A DNA stretch of 64,000 bases from Diorhabda sublineata. Taxonomy: Eukaryota > Arthropoda > Insecta > Coleoptera > Chrysomelidae. Location: NCBI RefSeq assembly GCF_026230105.1, contig NC_079477.1:15691001-15755000 (forward strand). Direction: 5' to 3'. Shown here piece by piece: positions 36,520 through 49,700 of the stretch (its first letter is position 1; the number at the start of each line of letters is the position of its first letter). The position numbers and the translations under genes are program-made. The notes under the pieces were generated by a model, which was not told where the DNA came from, did not search any database, and was given only the letters and a program-made list of their open reading frames with translations.

Positions 36520-37842
36520 CGGTTTAAAGAAAATGCTTCGATGTGTTCTCGCGATTCGAATTCTATATGAAATTAGTGAAGACACACGTTCACCATTTCA
36601 AAGATACCAGTGGAGAACGAAGTGCACTCTTCTGATTCTCGGATTAATTTCTTTTTTTTGCCTACCCTTTTATAAAATATACTTAAAATTTTACAACGGA
36701 TTATAAAACCATGAACAGAGGAAATAATGTGATTTTTTGTAGAAAAAATGATTCTTGAATATTTACCTAGATGATTATGACTAATTTTAAAATTATAAGT
36801 AATATTCAATCATCTGGCCAATAATAACAAAAGTATTTATCCAAATGAAAGTTTGTAATTTGATGTGTAGTGAAATTCAAGGCTTCAATTACTACTACTT
36901 TTAGTAAGTATCTAAAATTTTTCCATCTATAATAGTAACATATTCTATCTCTGCAGTTCACAAATCACGGGGTTGATGTTTACATATTAATACCTCTGTC
37001 AGTATTCATTTTAGTTATAGCATGGTGGTCGCCTGATGGAAAATTACGTAAGAACCAATATTTTTGTTAGCAATACAAAATAATTGCACTTGCAATAAAT
37101 GCAATGTATATGTATCGGCATTACCAATTCCCAACTTGAGAAGAATAGATATCGTTGCAAAAAGAAGAAGTGATGACGATAAATCAATTTTCATAAAGTT
37201 TCTGATCTCAAAGATGAGATTAATCCGAGGGAAAACTGAATTTTCATGACATTATTGAATTGGTAGGAGAATAAGAATGTGAATTGATTTGACTACATTT
37301 TTGCCAAATATTTTACTTTTAGTGCATGATCATTATGGAGCATCATAATTTTTCAACAATTCTCCAGTTTTTTGCAGAAAAACAGTTATCAATGAACACT
37401 TCCTAATAATTCAATATTAAATGATTTATTCTTGATAAAAATAGGTCATTGTTCACCTATGAATTTCGTTTTATCCGAATAAATAGGAACATTGATATAC
37501 ATGGGAGAAATATTTGAAGGATAATGAATCTTATAAATAATTTATATATGTGACTGATTGAAAATGATTAAATTAGACAGAAATCTTGTCAATATATTCA
37601 CCACAATGAATTTAATTGAAAAATAACGTGTATGTCTACACTTTAAAAAATATCAATTTCATTATCAAGCAAGATTTGTAAATATAATTTCAACTTCGGT
37701 AATTTTATACTTTCGCGGTCCCCTCGTTTTTTGGCTCTAGGAAATCGAAAATTCCTCCGATTTCCATGAATTTTTTTAAATCTTCGATTTTACGGCGGTT
37801 TTATGAAAAAAATATGGGACTAAAAAAAACTTATATTGCTTT

Positions 37843-38621
37843 GGTTAGGATAGATTAGGTTACATTAGATTAGATTAGGTTAGGTTAGGTTAGGTTAGGT
37901 AAGGTTAGGTTAGGTAAGGTTAGGTTAGGTAAGGTTAGGTTAGGTTAGGTAAGGTTAGGTTAGGTAAGGTTAGGTTAGGTTAGGTTAGGTTAGGTAAGGT
38001 TAGGTTAGGTAAGGTTAGGTTAGATTAGGTTAGGTTAGGTTAGGTTAGGTTAGGTTAGGTTAGGTTAGGTTAGGTTAGGTTAGGTTAGGTTAGGTTAGGT
38101 TAGGTTAGGTTAGGTTAGGTTAGGTTAGGTTAGGTTAGGTTAGGTTAGGTTAGGTTAGGTTAGGTTAGGTTAGGTTAGGTTAGGTTAGGTTAGGTTAGGT
38201 TAGGTTAGGTTAGGTTAGGTTAGGTTAGGTTAGGTTAGGTTAGGTTAGGTTAGGTTAGGTTAGGTTAGGTTAGGTTAGGTTAGGTTAGGTTAGGTTAGGT
38301 TAGGTTAGGTTAGGTTAGGTTAGGTTAGGTTAGGTTAGGTTAGGTTAGGTTAGGTTAGGTTAGGTTAGGTTAGGTTAGGTTAGGTTAGGTTAGGTTAGGT
38401 TAGGTTAGGTTAGGTTAGGTTAGGTTAGGTTAGGTTAGGTTAGGTTAGGTTAGGTTAGGTTAGGTTAGGTTAAGTTAAGTTAAGTTAGGTTAGGTTAGGT
38501 TAGGTTAGGTTAGGTTAGGTTAGGTTAGGTTAGGTTAGGTTAGGTTAGGTTAGGTTAGGTTAGGTTAGGTTAGGTTAGGTTAGGTTAGGTTAGGTTAGGT
38601 TAGGTTAGGTTAGGTTAGGTT
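37843..38621 (+). repeat. interstitial telomeric array (TTAGG)n
   Basis: About 780 bp of the insect telomere pentamer TTAGG stand G-rich strand up. The first 30 bp are degenerate (ATTAGATTAGATTAGG). From 37873 to about 38025, TAAGG variant units recur every few repeats. Most of the rest is perfect, except for three consecutive TTAAG units near 38471-38487. The array ends in TTGGGGGGAAGGG. Its near edge is about 1.4 kb upstream of the Abd-B promoter region. Confidence 0.97.
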
Positions 38622-38636
38622 GGGGGGAAGGGTGTG

Positions 38637-38677
38637 CTGAAAATTCAGAACAAATGTTCACATTTGTTCTGCTTTTC
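38637..38677. repeat. hairpin at the array edge
   Basis: The perfect arms CAGAACAAATG (38646-38656) and CATTTGTTCTG (38661-38671) are separated by TTCA. Outer GAAAA/TTTTC pairs extend the stem. It starts about 15 bp after the last TTAGG unit. Confidence 0.7.
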
Positions 38678-39711
38678 AACTTTTCTTATTGGCCAAGCAA
38701 TAACAAATAGCAGAATCCCTCTCCTGTACGAGACTTTAATCTAATAATTTTAGAACGGTTAAGGAATGAATCTGCTATACCTTTAAATTTGTATCCAGTT
38801 TTAGGCGAATATTATTACCAGCATGCTGCGGCGCAAAGTACCTACCCGTTTTATGATAATCAATGGGAAGTTGTATTCCAATTGAGGTATTTTTCTGCGT
38901 ATCTCCTTACAGTTGTTGCTTTATGTCCTTAGCATTTACCTTTGAATACTAGAACCCGATAATTATTCGACTTAACAGTCATTTCTGCATGAAAAGCAAG
39001 TATTTTTGAGAGGTTTTGAGAGTTTCAAAACCTCCTGATTTTTTATGGAATGTAGGTACCTTAGAATTCGTCCTTCTCATGTGAAGAAGATGCGGTTATG
39101 ATAAGAAAGCTATGTATCCATTCTCATTACAAATTGCTCAACAATTTATGAAATTTTGGAGAAAATCGATATTCACTTTGTAATTTCAAAGAACTTTGTG
39201 TCTGTTTGTGAGAAGGGTTTTTCTGTTTCTTCGAATTATATTTGATCTAAAATATGAGACCTTTTCTTTTCTTTTTTGTACACTTTACTGCAAAACTTTT
39301 CCTTCACTGAATTTTTTGATATCTTCCTATTCTCGTGAAATAAAAATTAACGGTTGCTAGGAGTTGAGAGATAGGTACATTAAATTAGGTTAAATTTTTT
39401 GGGAGGTTGAGAAATATTCAATTTTAGATTGTTTAAGTCTCAAATTAGTTTGACGATACAGGGGCTTACTAATTAGTTCACTAAATTATTTCCTCAAAGT
39501 CACGTTTATATATTAATCGAATAAAGCTTACAACTGCTATAGATAGCATTGATTGCCTAAGGTGTCTAACAAAAAGAACTCTTGAAAACGTAAAAAGGAT
39601 AAAAACGTTGCTTCTAAGACTGTAGAACCGAAATAGAATATAATTATAAAAATAAGAGCAAATTGATTTTAAGGAGAAATATTAATGTAAATTTTGGTTT
39701 TTAGTTGAAGC

Positions 39712-40114
39712 GGTTCATATTATTCCAGTCTAGTGATCCGGCGATTTAGTTTAATTCAGTAGTGAACTAGATCACATAGTCCACATTATTCCAGTTATTC
39801 ATAAGATGTAAGATCGGCGAATATCTTTGTGTTCATAAAATTCCAAAGTGGTATCTCATAAACACACATGTTCTCTATACAAAAACATCAAACTGAAGAG
39901 TTTTGTATTAAGTTAACGTCATTATTAAGAATTATGTATAGAATTCAACACAAAATATCAATCTAATCAATAATCAAGCATTGATATGACCCTTCACACC
40001 CTTCCAGTGGCACTCGAATGCAAAATAGACCTTCACTCCAGTAAATGGTACATTCCACTACAAGTTCACATTGTTCTGGTAGTATTCCCACGTTGGACTG
40101 GAATAATATGAGCC
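39712..40114. mobile_element. MITE-like element with terminal inverted repeats
   Basis: The 5' end GGTTCATATTATTCCAGTC (39712-39730) is repeated in inverse at 40096-40114 as GACTGGAATAATATGAGCC, with 18 of 19 matching. Related subterminal copies lie inside, near 39778-39800 and 40057-40080 (TTCACATTGTTCTGG). The element is about 400 bp with no coding capacity. The target-site duplication is not certain; TTA after the 3' end is possible. This fits a non-autonomous DNA transposon, family unassigned. Confidence 0.65.
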
Positions 40115-43100
40115 AGGCTTAATGGTTGTATCGGTATAGTACAAAGAGTAAAGATTGATCCGGGAACTACTGAAATAACAACCTTACATTTGCATCATAT
40201 ATATTACATTACATTTATATCATATATATTGGAATAATTATTTCTCTTATATGCATAACCTTACATCTAATTCGGAAACAACCCTGGTTTAGGTAAATTA
40301 CCTATCAGCTGATTGCAGATCTCAACCCATCACAAGATTTAGATTACAATTTACGAACATCACGTTCAATTTCTAATTTAGAACATGATTTAAAAAAATT
40401 TTCGATTTTTATTACTTTTTTGTGCGTTTATTCTTCCATGATATTCATTTAGTTCTTCAATAGATTCTAGATGTTAAATAATTGTTATTGAGCAGTTGAA
40501 AACAGTTTACTCCCTCGCACGGATTTCGCACTGATCGCATATACCCTGTCTACCAGGATATAAAGGATCCCATCATATGACTATGACCTAATAATCATCA
40601 TGATCATAGTTTCTGAAAAGTCCTTCGAAGCGTTCACCGTTCACCTTCAGGACTGGGATTGTGATGGTTTATAGGAGGTGAGTGTAGTATCAACTGAAAT
40701 AATAAAAGCAAAACAATATCCCGTCGAACCAAACAATTCTTTGGATGGTGTAGTAGCTGGAAGTAAGTGCGGGTACAGTCGCAGCGGTCATTTGGCTGAT
40801 AAACAGGTTCACCAGGTTACAGAAACACCGCAGAAATCCTGTGAATCAAAGCGAGAAAATCCCATAGAAATGAGACAGGGGATTAACCTGTAGTTTGAGC
40901 TCAAGTAATAGTATCGAGAAAAAAGAAGGAAGACAATATTCAAAAAGACCAGAAGCACTATGTACAAAAACAAATGATATAATATCAAAAATATAACGTC
41001 TAAATATCTAAAAACGCCTCATGTATTGTAATCTATATATGTAATCTAAGAGAATATTATAGTAACCATAAGTATTTTGAATGAATAGTTTGACTGAGAA
41101 ATCGAGCAAAACAATCTTATTTAATACATGTAGACTAAATATTAATTGATATTCATGATATATTGATTAATATAATTCCAATTTTTACATGTTATTTTAA
41201 ACTGATTTTCATAGAAAAGAGACTTAAAATTAAGGCAAATCATATAAAATTTATAAGATTTAAAAAGTTGAAGAAAATTATAATTATATGTATTACTTGA
41301 GAGATAAATTGTGTTTTGAACAAAATATGCACATAGTGTTTTCAAGCGCTTGCAGAGTAATTCTATTTAGTTAAAACATGAAGATTTCTAATATTGTTGT
41401 GGTCACTATCAGATTTTGTTGGATGAGCCAATTACATAACTGACTGAATAAATTGAATTGTTATTACAGAGGTCTGACAACTATTGACGATAGAATTGAT
41501 TCGCTAATCTTGGTTTTTCAAAAAATATTTTTTTTGTCCCCATTCATTGTACTAATATTAATTCCCAGTATCTATCATGATTATTATTATACCTAGGAGT
41601 TGTTTTTATTATTGCTTATATAAATAATTGCCGCTGTCATCGTATTTTCTATCAATAAATCATGTTTAACAAAGTATTAAATGTCAGAAACATTCAAACA
41701 ATAATTAGTTAGAGTCACTATTAAGATATTTTAATATTATTACGGCAATAAATATAAAAAAAAATAACAGCTTTGTTAATAGAAATTTGGAAGAACTAGG
41801 AAGGTTTGGAGGAATTCGGTAGCTGTTCGATAAAATATAAAACATTCTGATTGCAATGCTAAAAGCCTGTCATTTTTTTATGATACCTCGCGTACTATCC
41901 ATCGTTCTAAACTTTTGATTGCCAGTATTAAATATTTTGTATGAATGAATTTTATGAGTGTTAACTATTGTTAACAGATATTGAATGAGTTTATATTGGT
42001 CATAATTTTAGTTAATGTCGTTTTAATTATCATATTAAAATTTTTACAGTTTCATAATTTGGTTATGTATAATTAAACATATAAATTTTGTTTGAGATGA
42101 ATCTATTAAAATATTGACGCCTTTTTCAAATATTGTTGAGTTTTGAACAGAGTTATTCTTATTGGAAATTTTTTGGTCTTCTACAACAATTTAATATTTA
42201 CCACATTTTTCATACACCGTTGCGTCTTTAACGTAATTTCTCTATTTATGTTTATTATAATTACTCTTATAAATTTCCTTTCTTTATGTGATCTCACTTT
42301 CAATAGGTATCTTTGTTTCCATCAACCTTTTTTGTTTTTCCCTCCTACTTTATACAGACAAATGAAATGTAATCGAAAGATATTATTCAAAGTGAATTGT
42401 TGAATACTACACAAAATATACTGAACAAAGTTCGCCACAAATCTCAGCAATGCAAATGATATATTATACAGCCACGTTCCACTATGCTGCCTGTCACTGA
42501 AACTATATTTATAAGAAAATTATTTCATACAAAACTAGCTCGGTAAGTTATTCCTCAAAAACTTATAACAATTTTCAGTAATATATAGTAGGTAGATAAT
42601 AATTTGTGGAGAAGGATGTGACGGAATACGACCTGGGAAGCCTGAGGCAGTTAGGAAGGCCAAGACGTACTACAGATGAACAAGAAGAACTATAACGAAA
42701 CAACAGAATAGACGTACATATAAAGGTTACTACATATCAATGAATAGCTTTTACGATTGTCTGAAATTTCATTCTGATACATTCACATCATTCTATCACT
42801 TAACATCATGAAATTCTTATAAAACTTATGTTGATGGCATTAAGAGACTTTATAACAAACTTTGGACAATACTCGAACAAAAACATTCATATCACAGTTC
42901 GGCAAGTAATATTTTATACAATAATATATGCTTGTTCAATCAAGGGTTATAGCTTTCTCTAGAAAAATGTCCTATCATTTGTCCTCAAATATATTTTTCA
43001 TGTTTTTTATTGTTGCTGCCCAATACATATTAAGCATTAGAATAGATAATACGATAAACCTTTATTTTGCAGTCCTATTAGTAGGTAAATAAGATGCATT

Positions 43101-43289
43101 TTCAGTCGTTGAATTATGTAATTTAAAACATTAAACTTAAATTGATCATATTCAAAGAACTGACTGACGGCAATGCAATGATTCCAATGTTAAATTTAAA
43201 TTAAATGTTTTCTTAGAATGACTTACAACGCTCTGTCATAGTCTCAATGTTCTTCTTTCAGAATATTTTTAGTCAAAAGAGTCAATTCT
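40115..43289. other. AT-rich, no supported gene
   Basis: 40.68-40.89 kb has a 71-codon frame from a GTG with no known relatives. The rest is very AT-rich with only short frames. Confidence 0.55.
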
Positions 43290-43940
43290 TTCCTTTCAGG
43301 TCCTTGAAAGTCTTCCTCGTCTTCTTCTATTCTGGGGTTGATAGATCAATACTTTCTTTGGCCATCTTTTCTGCTCCATCTTCATCACATGTCCGTACCA
43401 GAGCAGTTGCTTAGTCAGTATTCTCACTGAAGTCGTGTATACTTGATATGTTCTTTGTCGTATATCTTCATTCCGTATATGCTCTGGTCTGGAAATCCTG
43501 CACGATCTTCTTAAGTAGTCCATTTCCACAACCTCTATATTTTTCTTCTATCTATCTATCTATCAATTTCCAGCACTCACATCCATATGTTAAAATAGGT
43601 TCCACTATGACTTTGTACATTGTCATTTTTGTGCTTAGATTAATTTTTTATGACCACAGCAATGCGTTCAGAATTTGTGTATGTTTTCCCTTGTTGCACA
43701 CTATTTCTTAAATCATCTTTTGTTGTTCCATCAAAATTATGCTTCGTAGGTGAATCGTCTAATCCTATTTGTTTGTTTCCTACCAGCAGATATTCTGTTT
43801 TTGATATATTCATATTCAAATAGAATCCTCAATCTCAGAGCCTTCTGAATGTATATTTTAAATAATGTTGGTGATAAACTAAACCATTGTCTCAAACCTT
43901 TCGAATACAAAAATGGTTTTGATGGGGTATTTCCCAAATC
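43290..43940 (-). mobile_element. non-LTR retrotransposon relic (RT and C-terminus)
   Basis: On the minus strand, from high to low coordinate, the relic reads SKGLRQWFSLSPTLFKIYIQ (RT motif, normally GLRQGCxxSPTLF), then near 43690-43540 LNALLWS, NLSTKMTMYKVIVEPILTYG and CECWKL. Last is an open frame VEMDYLRRSCRISRPEHIRN followed by QLLWYGHVMKMEQKRWPKKV. The YADD region between the first and second blocks is lost. The C-terminal YGHVMKM block differs from the family at 22 and 54 kb, so this is a second LINE family. Confidence 0.85.
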
Positions 43941-45182
43941 TTGTATATAAGGCGAATGTGGAAAAATAGAAATAACTCAACGGCCAAAACCTCGTGAGAT
44001 AAAGGCGTTAGGTAAATAATATTTCAGGCTTTTTCTTTCTTAGCATGTTGTCATACTATGCCGTCACAATCGAAAAAGAAATATGTAATAACTATGTATT
44101 TCAATATAAATTTGAACATGATTTTCTTTCTGTTCTTCAGTCAAAGATTTCGAAACAAGTGTGTCACTTATCACTTCTATTTGTAAAACACCTCTTTGAA
44201 TACATTGATTGCTATTGTACTAGATTTAGAGCATTGCACTAGATGGTTGAGGTCCAATAATACATTGCTAATCGATGAATAAGTTTATCAGTTTTATATA
44301 CAATATCTTCTACTTTTAAGGTCGATGAACGGTCCAACGTTTCCTAGTCTTTAAATCTTCATTTTGACTGTAAATAACTCATACCGTTCGTAAATAGTCT
44401 TGAAAGTTACTGCATTATCTCCATTGACAAATTTTAACATGAAGTTTATGCTTTGTTCAGATAGACACGCAAACACGATCTCACAAAAGCGATTTTCCTC
44501 AACAAGAACTAGTGGAAATAGATGTATCGTAAGTATGAAAATTAATTAACACATTTTGTATAACTTCAGTTCAAACTCTCGGTGTACTGTAACTTGTTTC
44601 AGAACCATAGATATTATTATTATCATCTCCACAGAGACTTAATCACTTTAGGAATACCGAAACTGAGGGTTAGCTTTTGGGTCTGTAATGAATGTCTTCT
44701 GATATCTAAATTAGTAATAAAAAAAAACTTTCATATTGTATACAAATCTAATAGTCTTACTTTAAAGTTGTGCAAATTTGAGAAAATTAGATAATTATCT
44801 CCCATTAAAACGTATATTATTAGATAAGTAGAATTTGTGTTTCTAATAAAAATTATGCAAATATTGCATTATTCATTTTACGACTCAAACATAAATCTAA
44901 TTAGAATTAATTTGTTATTAAAATTTAAACGTCTGTTAACAAATTACAGTAATTTTTCTGATTATATCTACATTTCCATCATCTATAATTGTTATTTATC
45001 CACCTACTTTGAATAATGAAATAATTAGTTGTAGGAAGTCGTACAAAGTAATGATATTGACATTTACTTTGTAAAATATTGTTTTTTACACTGAACAAGA
45101 ATGGAGATATTGAGAATTACTATAGAAAAGTATTCTTTAGAAGAAATTCATTTAGCAATAAAGCTACTCTCCCTATTTTTAG

Positions 45183-45184
<2 letters not shown>

Positions 45185-45242
<58 letters not shown>
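45185..45242. repeat. (TA)n microsatellite
   Basis: About 29 TA units bounded by TTAGGAATAT and ATATTCCTAA, a perfect palindrome across the tract. Confidence 0.98.
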
Positions 45243-45244
<2 letters not shown>

Positions 45245-45305
45245 CTAATGTGAGATCGTTTTCATCCAGATCCGAATTTCATTACTCAAATTGATAGCCA
45301 TAGCA

Positions 45306-45332
45306 CCATAGCAATAGCGTCTATTGCTATGG
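45306..45332. repeat. perfect short hairpin
   Basis: CCATAGCAATAG, CGT, CTATTGCTATGG: 12-bp perfect arms and a 3-base loop. Nothing links it to a gene. Confidence 0.7.
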
Positions 45333-46627
45333 TTCCATATCTCACTCAATGTGTGTATAAGTGTCCAAATTTTACAAGTGTTTGCAAAAAGATGTGCGAA
45401 AAACTTCATTTTACGTTTATCAGCATGTAGCGAGCTCGGGTTTTTTGCATTTAATTCCTGTATAGCTGTGGATGTGCCGGAATGAAAGAAATTTTGAGCA
45501 TTATTAGCGAAAATTAAAACATATTAAGCAAAAAGTGATTTTTCCCATACAAAATCTCTTAGCAACCATCGAATTTTGAAATGTTTTCAAAGCTACAAAA
45601 AACTCACAACAATCGATGGAGTCTTTGCAAAATTGTGTGCTTACAAAATTGAAAGTTTTATTCATGAATCATATTTTTCATTTTATACATCAACTATTAT
45701 AATGACGAAATCAATGAATAAATGAAGGTATTGATATTTTTCTTCTTCGAATCGTTGTTATGTAGATGTGGGTTTCGCGTTACATTGCACGATAACCCAG
45801 CATCTACAGCTCTCCTTCCAGTTCCAAAACGCTAATGAATTCTAGTATCTGCATATAAATTCTACAATTATATCCCTGTCCGTACATTCTTTAAAATGTG
45901 GAGGCATTATGGTAAACTGAGTAAATCAAAGTTTCTTTATCCATACATTACAATTACACTCGTCAAGTTCTGTCATATCTAATCCCATCCTAAGTGCTCT
46001 ATGAAGAAATTAGTGGAGAGGTGTAGCTTGATTTTAATGATACCTAAAAACCATCCTGTATTACCAGAAACTCACATCAAAGAGAGTCTATTTTGCGTAC
46101 TTATGTATTCTATCAAAGTTTCTTTGGCACTCCCGTCAGTTTTCAGACAACGACTTGGGAGCTTTGTGCTTGATAACCACGAGACTATGAGAATCATCCA
46201 AATGTCCCATTTTTGTCAGTCCGTTATCAGGTTTCTATTCGCTCTATTTCGATAAGAAATATTTCCAGGATATTAGGAAAAGGAGCCATGAGATGATATA
46301 ATTTGGTACCAGCCTAAATTACGTTAGATCCGGGTACTGTGGTAGTTTCGAACTATTTGTATACCATATGATTGATAATAAATTTACAATACTAACCAAT
46401 AAAAACATTAAATTGCTCAATTTATTTAAATAATGTAGGTATCATCACAGAAAGTTAATGAAATATCAAAATTGAGTTATAATAATTGTTTCGATTGCAA
46501 AATAATGATGAGAATGCTGAAGGTACTTTTTTTAAAGACATGAAAATTTGACGTCGATATTCTTGAATCATTACTAAGTTGGGATTTCTGGAACCGTTGG
46601 TGATATTCAATCATTATCAAGACTGTT

Positions 46628-46728
46628 TCGATAATCAAGTGAAGAAGATCACTTGGTTATTGAAACGTGCCTCAGACAGTGTAATTGTGAGTGTTGGTGT
46701 AGTGGTGGTGTAAACAGTGTGTTCAGTA
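46628..46728 (+). repeat. dispersed repeat copy C
   Basis: This copy shares TTGGTTATTGAAACG and the full right arm through GTGTTCA with copy A. The left part differs and forms its own hairpin, TCAAGTGA/TCACTTG around AAGAAGA. It has no left inverted arm. Confidence 0.65.
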
Positions 46729-49700
46729 TTTTCAAATCATGTTACGTGCAGCATCGATGTTTTTCGGAATGACAACCAATTTTGGTCGCCCTTCTCTGCA
46801 AACCTATTGTAGGCAGTCTTCTATGATGGTGATTTATTATCAATAGTTGTTCAAATTGATTCTATGCATTTTTGTTGAGTAAAGCTTATTTAAAAACATA
46901 AATAATCATCCAAGGAAAGCCCTCACGGATGATTCTCATTTTTATACAATTTGCTTCTTTTGAACGTTCACTATCAACAACTTTCTCAGTTCATTTCTAG
47001 ATTGCACTGCCTTCCCGATAACAAATCTCAATCTTCACAAAAACAGTGGTGCCACAACTTATTAACACCACCTACTTCATGGCAAACCCTCGTACATATG
47101 TATAAAAGATTTTTATTAAGAGTCATGCATTTAAAATTCAAACGAATTATTTTATTCGATAAATAATATGGTTTTGTGTTATCACAATCGTATATTTTTA
47201 TTGTAAACTTGGTAAACAATACCAATCGTGGCAGTCACGTATTGAATATTGAACAAAAGCAAGAGGCGTGCTCTTGTTGTTTAGCATCACTTTTGTCAAT
47301 AACATAGTTGCATTATCTGCAATTAAACTCCACCTAGTCTTCAACACGCAACACGTATTTTTGCGAACCCGTTGTGAATTGTGATGTATGACATAGACGG
47401 GGAGTTTGTTATAATAAGGGTAAGTTTGCGATGTAACAGCGGTCGATATATTCATTATTATCGAAATTATTAAGAAAATTTAACATGGTACTTATTTGGA
47501 AAATATGCAGATATCAACAGCATGATAAAGCTAACATATGAATGAATTTCAAGCATTGGATGCCTGAAAAATTTCAAACCCCTTAAGGATATTTCAGAAA
47601 AATTGCAACGCAACCTATATTTTTAGCTCGCTGAATTTCACAACTGTACAAAATGTTGTTTTTGATAGATAGATTTAGTTTTAGTTGATAAAATAGTAAA
47701 TGGGATCGTCTAAGATTTTTAAATTGTAAAGACATTATTCAAAGTGAGAAAAATTTCAATCACTAATGTAAGGTATGTATCAAATATATTCAAATTATAT
47801 AATACTTATACATAATGAGACACATTTTCTCTCACACTCACAGTTCAAGCTTATTTTTAATTATTTTCTGGTACTACAGTTTAAGTTGAATTATAGAAAC
47901 ATTACAATAAATATTTGCTACCTACCTAAGATATACCTGCTTTTAAAAATAGGTATATCTTATGCAAGAAATTATTCGTTAAAAGGCAATCGAATCATTA
48001 TAAATTGGACGGCATTATACGTTGTTATTTAGATAGATGCACTTAATTGCAGTCATTTGGAATTTAGAAAAAAATCATTATTATACCTCGTTAACTTGCT
48101 ACAACTGAATATTAAATTATAAAACGTAAATAGACTAGTAAAATGTACCTGCCTGTGAAGGAGTTTGGTTTAAACAGGATATCAGACGTAAACTGAGCCC
48201 TTTATGTACCCCATTCGTCTATTAGAACTTCGGTAGTCTTTTATCTGATGCAAATAATCTTGCCATCGAACTATCCTTGACGATTCGGTTATTGCCATCC
48301 GTTTATTCAGTTTTTTGTCTTTTGTCTTTTTTGTATAATTGTCTCTGACTTTGCTACTTTTTGCGGTATTACTTCTAATGTCGCAACCTTATATAAACTA
48401 TAAATTGTTCTACGTATAAAATCTTCAGTAGATTTATCAACTAATTTCAGTTTTCCTTTACATTTTTTTCGGTTTTGTGAATGATCCACAGCAACCTCTT
48501 CCGTGACTACTTAATAAATGGAACATTTATTAAATCTAGTTAATTCAGCAACTCTTATTATGATTGCATAATCAGATTGCTGAATAGTTTCCTCTTCTAA
48601 ACATTCGAAATATATTTAAAATAACTTGCTTTGTTTATACTATACCTAGACCTTTATTATTAAATTTATACCTGTCTTCATTGGTAAACAGTGCAGATGA
48701 TAAGTCCACCTGGAGTGACGGTTTGTTAGATGTTTACCGAACTTTATACGGGGAGTAAACATTATTTCTCATTTTTTAATTTGGTATGAGTGCCATGGGT
48801 ATTGGTGAAATATTGATTGTTTCTCGCATACCTATCTTCTGCAATTGATATTGGAAGAACTATACGTTACTACTAGTTTTATCGCATAGGTACTTTTAAT
48901 TTGATTGCTCGGAATGTTCTCTACACAGCATTATGATTTTATACTTATTATATGATCTATATTCTGCGTGTATTCTCTGTTTTATATGGTTCTTTCTGTA
49001 ATTTCTGTTGCTAATTATTGTTTCTACGTAATTAAGGACTATTCCAAAGCAGTTATTCAATTTTATTTTTTTTATTTGTGAACTTGGCTCAAAAATAATA
49101 TCAAATGAATATTCTTAGTATTTTCATCAGCAATGCAGACTGTTCGACGCCGCTGTCATGTTGAATCAGTTTATATTACGTCAACCTTATGTAAATAATG
49201 ACATAATTCACGAGCTGGAAACATAGAGGAAACCAACAAGCCGAAAAATATCTGGACATGATCGAACAAACACACCCGTTATCTTCATAATTAAATTTCT
49301 GATCTAACATAATCTAATTTCGGTAAGTGATGAGTCGATGCTGACGACGGCATGCACCAAATAGTGCAAAATTGACTGCACGGCTGACTGGCCCTACATA
49401 ATGGTTGATAAAGTTGGCTGCTTATGATTGAAACGCGATTTCGGAACGAAATTTTTTTGAGATAGTATACTTGTTTTTAGGAATACACCTAGACATTAGA
49501 GCTGTTCAAAATAATTTTATTTTGAAGAAATCTTAACTTTTACATGCATATTAATTTAGTTGTCTTTTCTTCTAGCTGACGTTACTTGATAAATTCGTAG
49601 AATAAACTAAAAATAAACATAAAATGTTTGGTTTCATTTCAATGAAATCAAATCGAATGAGAAAAGACTTCCATGCGCTGAATTAGAACCATCACACCCG

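Larger units (their letters stand above)
36028..36560 (-). promoter_or_regulatory. Abd-B: Abd-B 5' UTR and promoter region
   Basis: This stretch lies directly upstream of Abd-B exon 1 on the minus strand. The part from about 36360 to 36520 is clearly richer in CpG than its surroundings, for example CGCGCGTGCG at 36501-36510. No TATA box is obvious. One initiator-like TTCAGTGTG sits on the minus strand with its A opposite 36441. It has no clear downstream promoter element, so the start site is only a guess. A CTCF-like site lies at 36508-36519. Confidence 0.5.

Noticed and set aside
37700..37842. Sequence left of the TTAGG array as a telomeric retrotransposon end
   Set aside because: No reverse transcriptase, gag or poly(A) feature is readable. 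The idea could be tested only by finding other copies.
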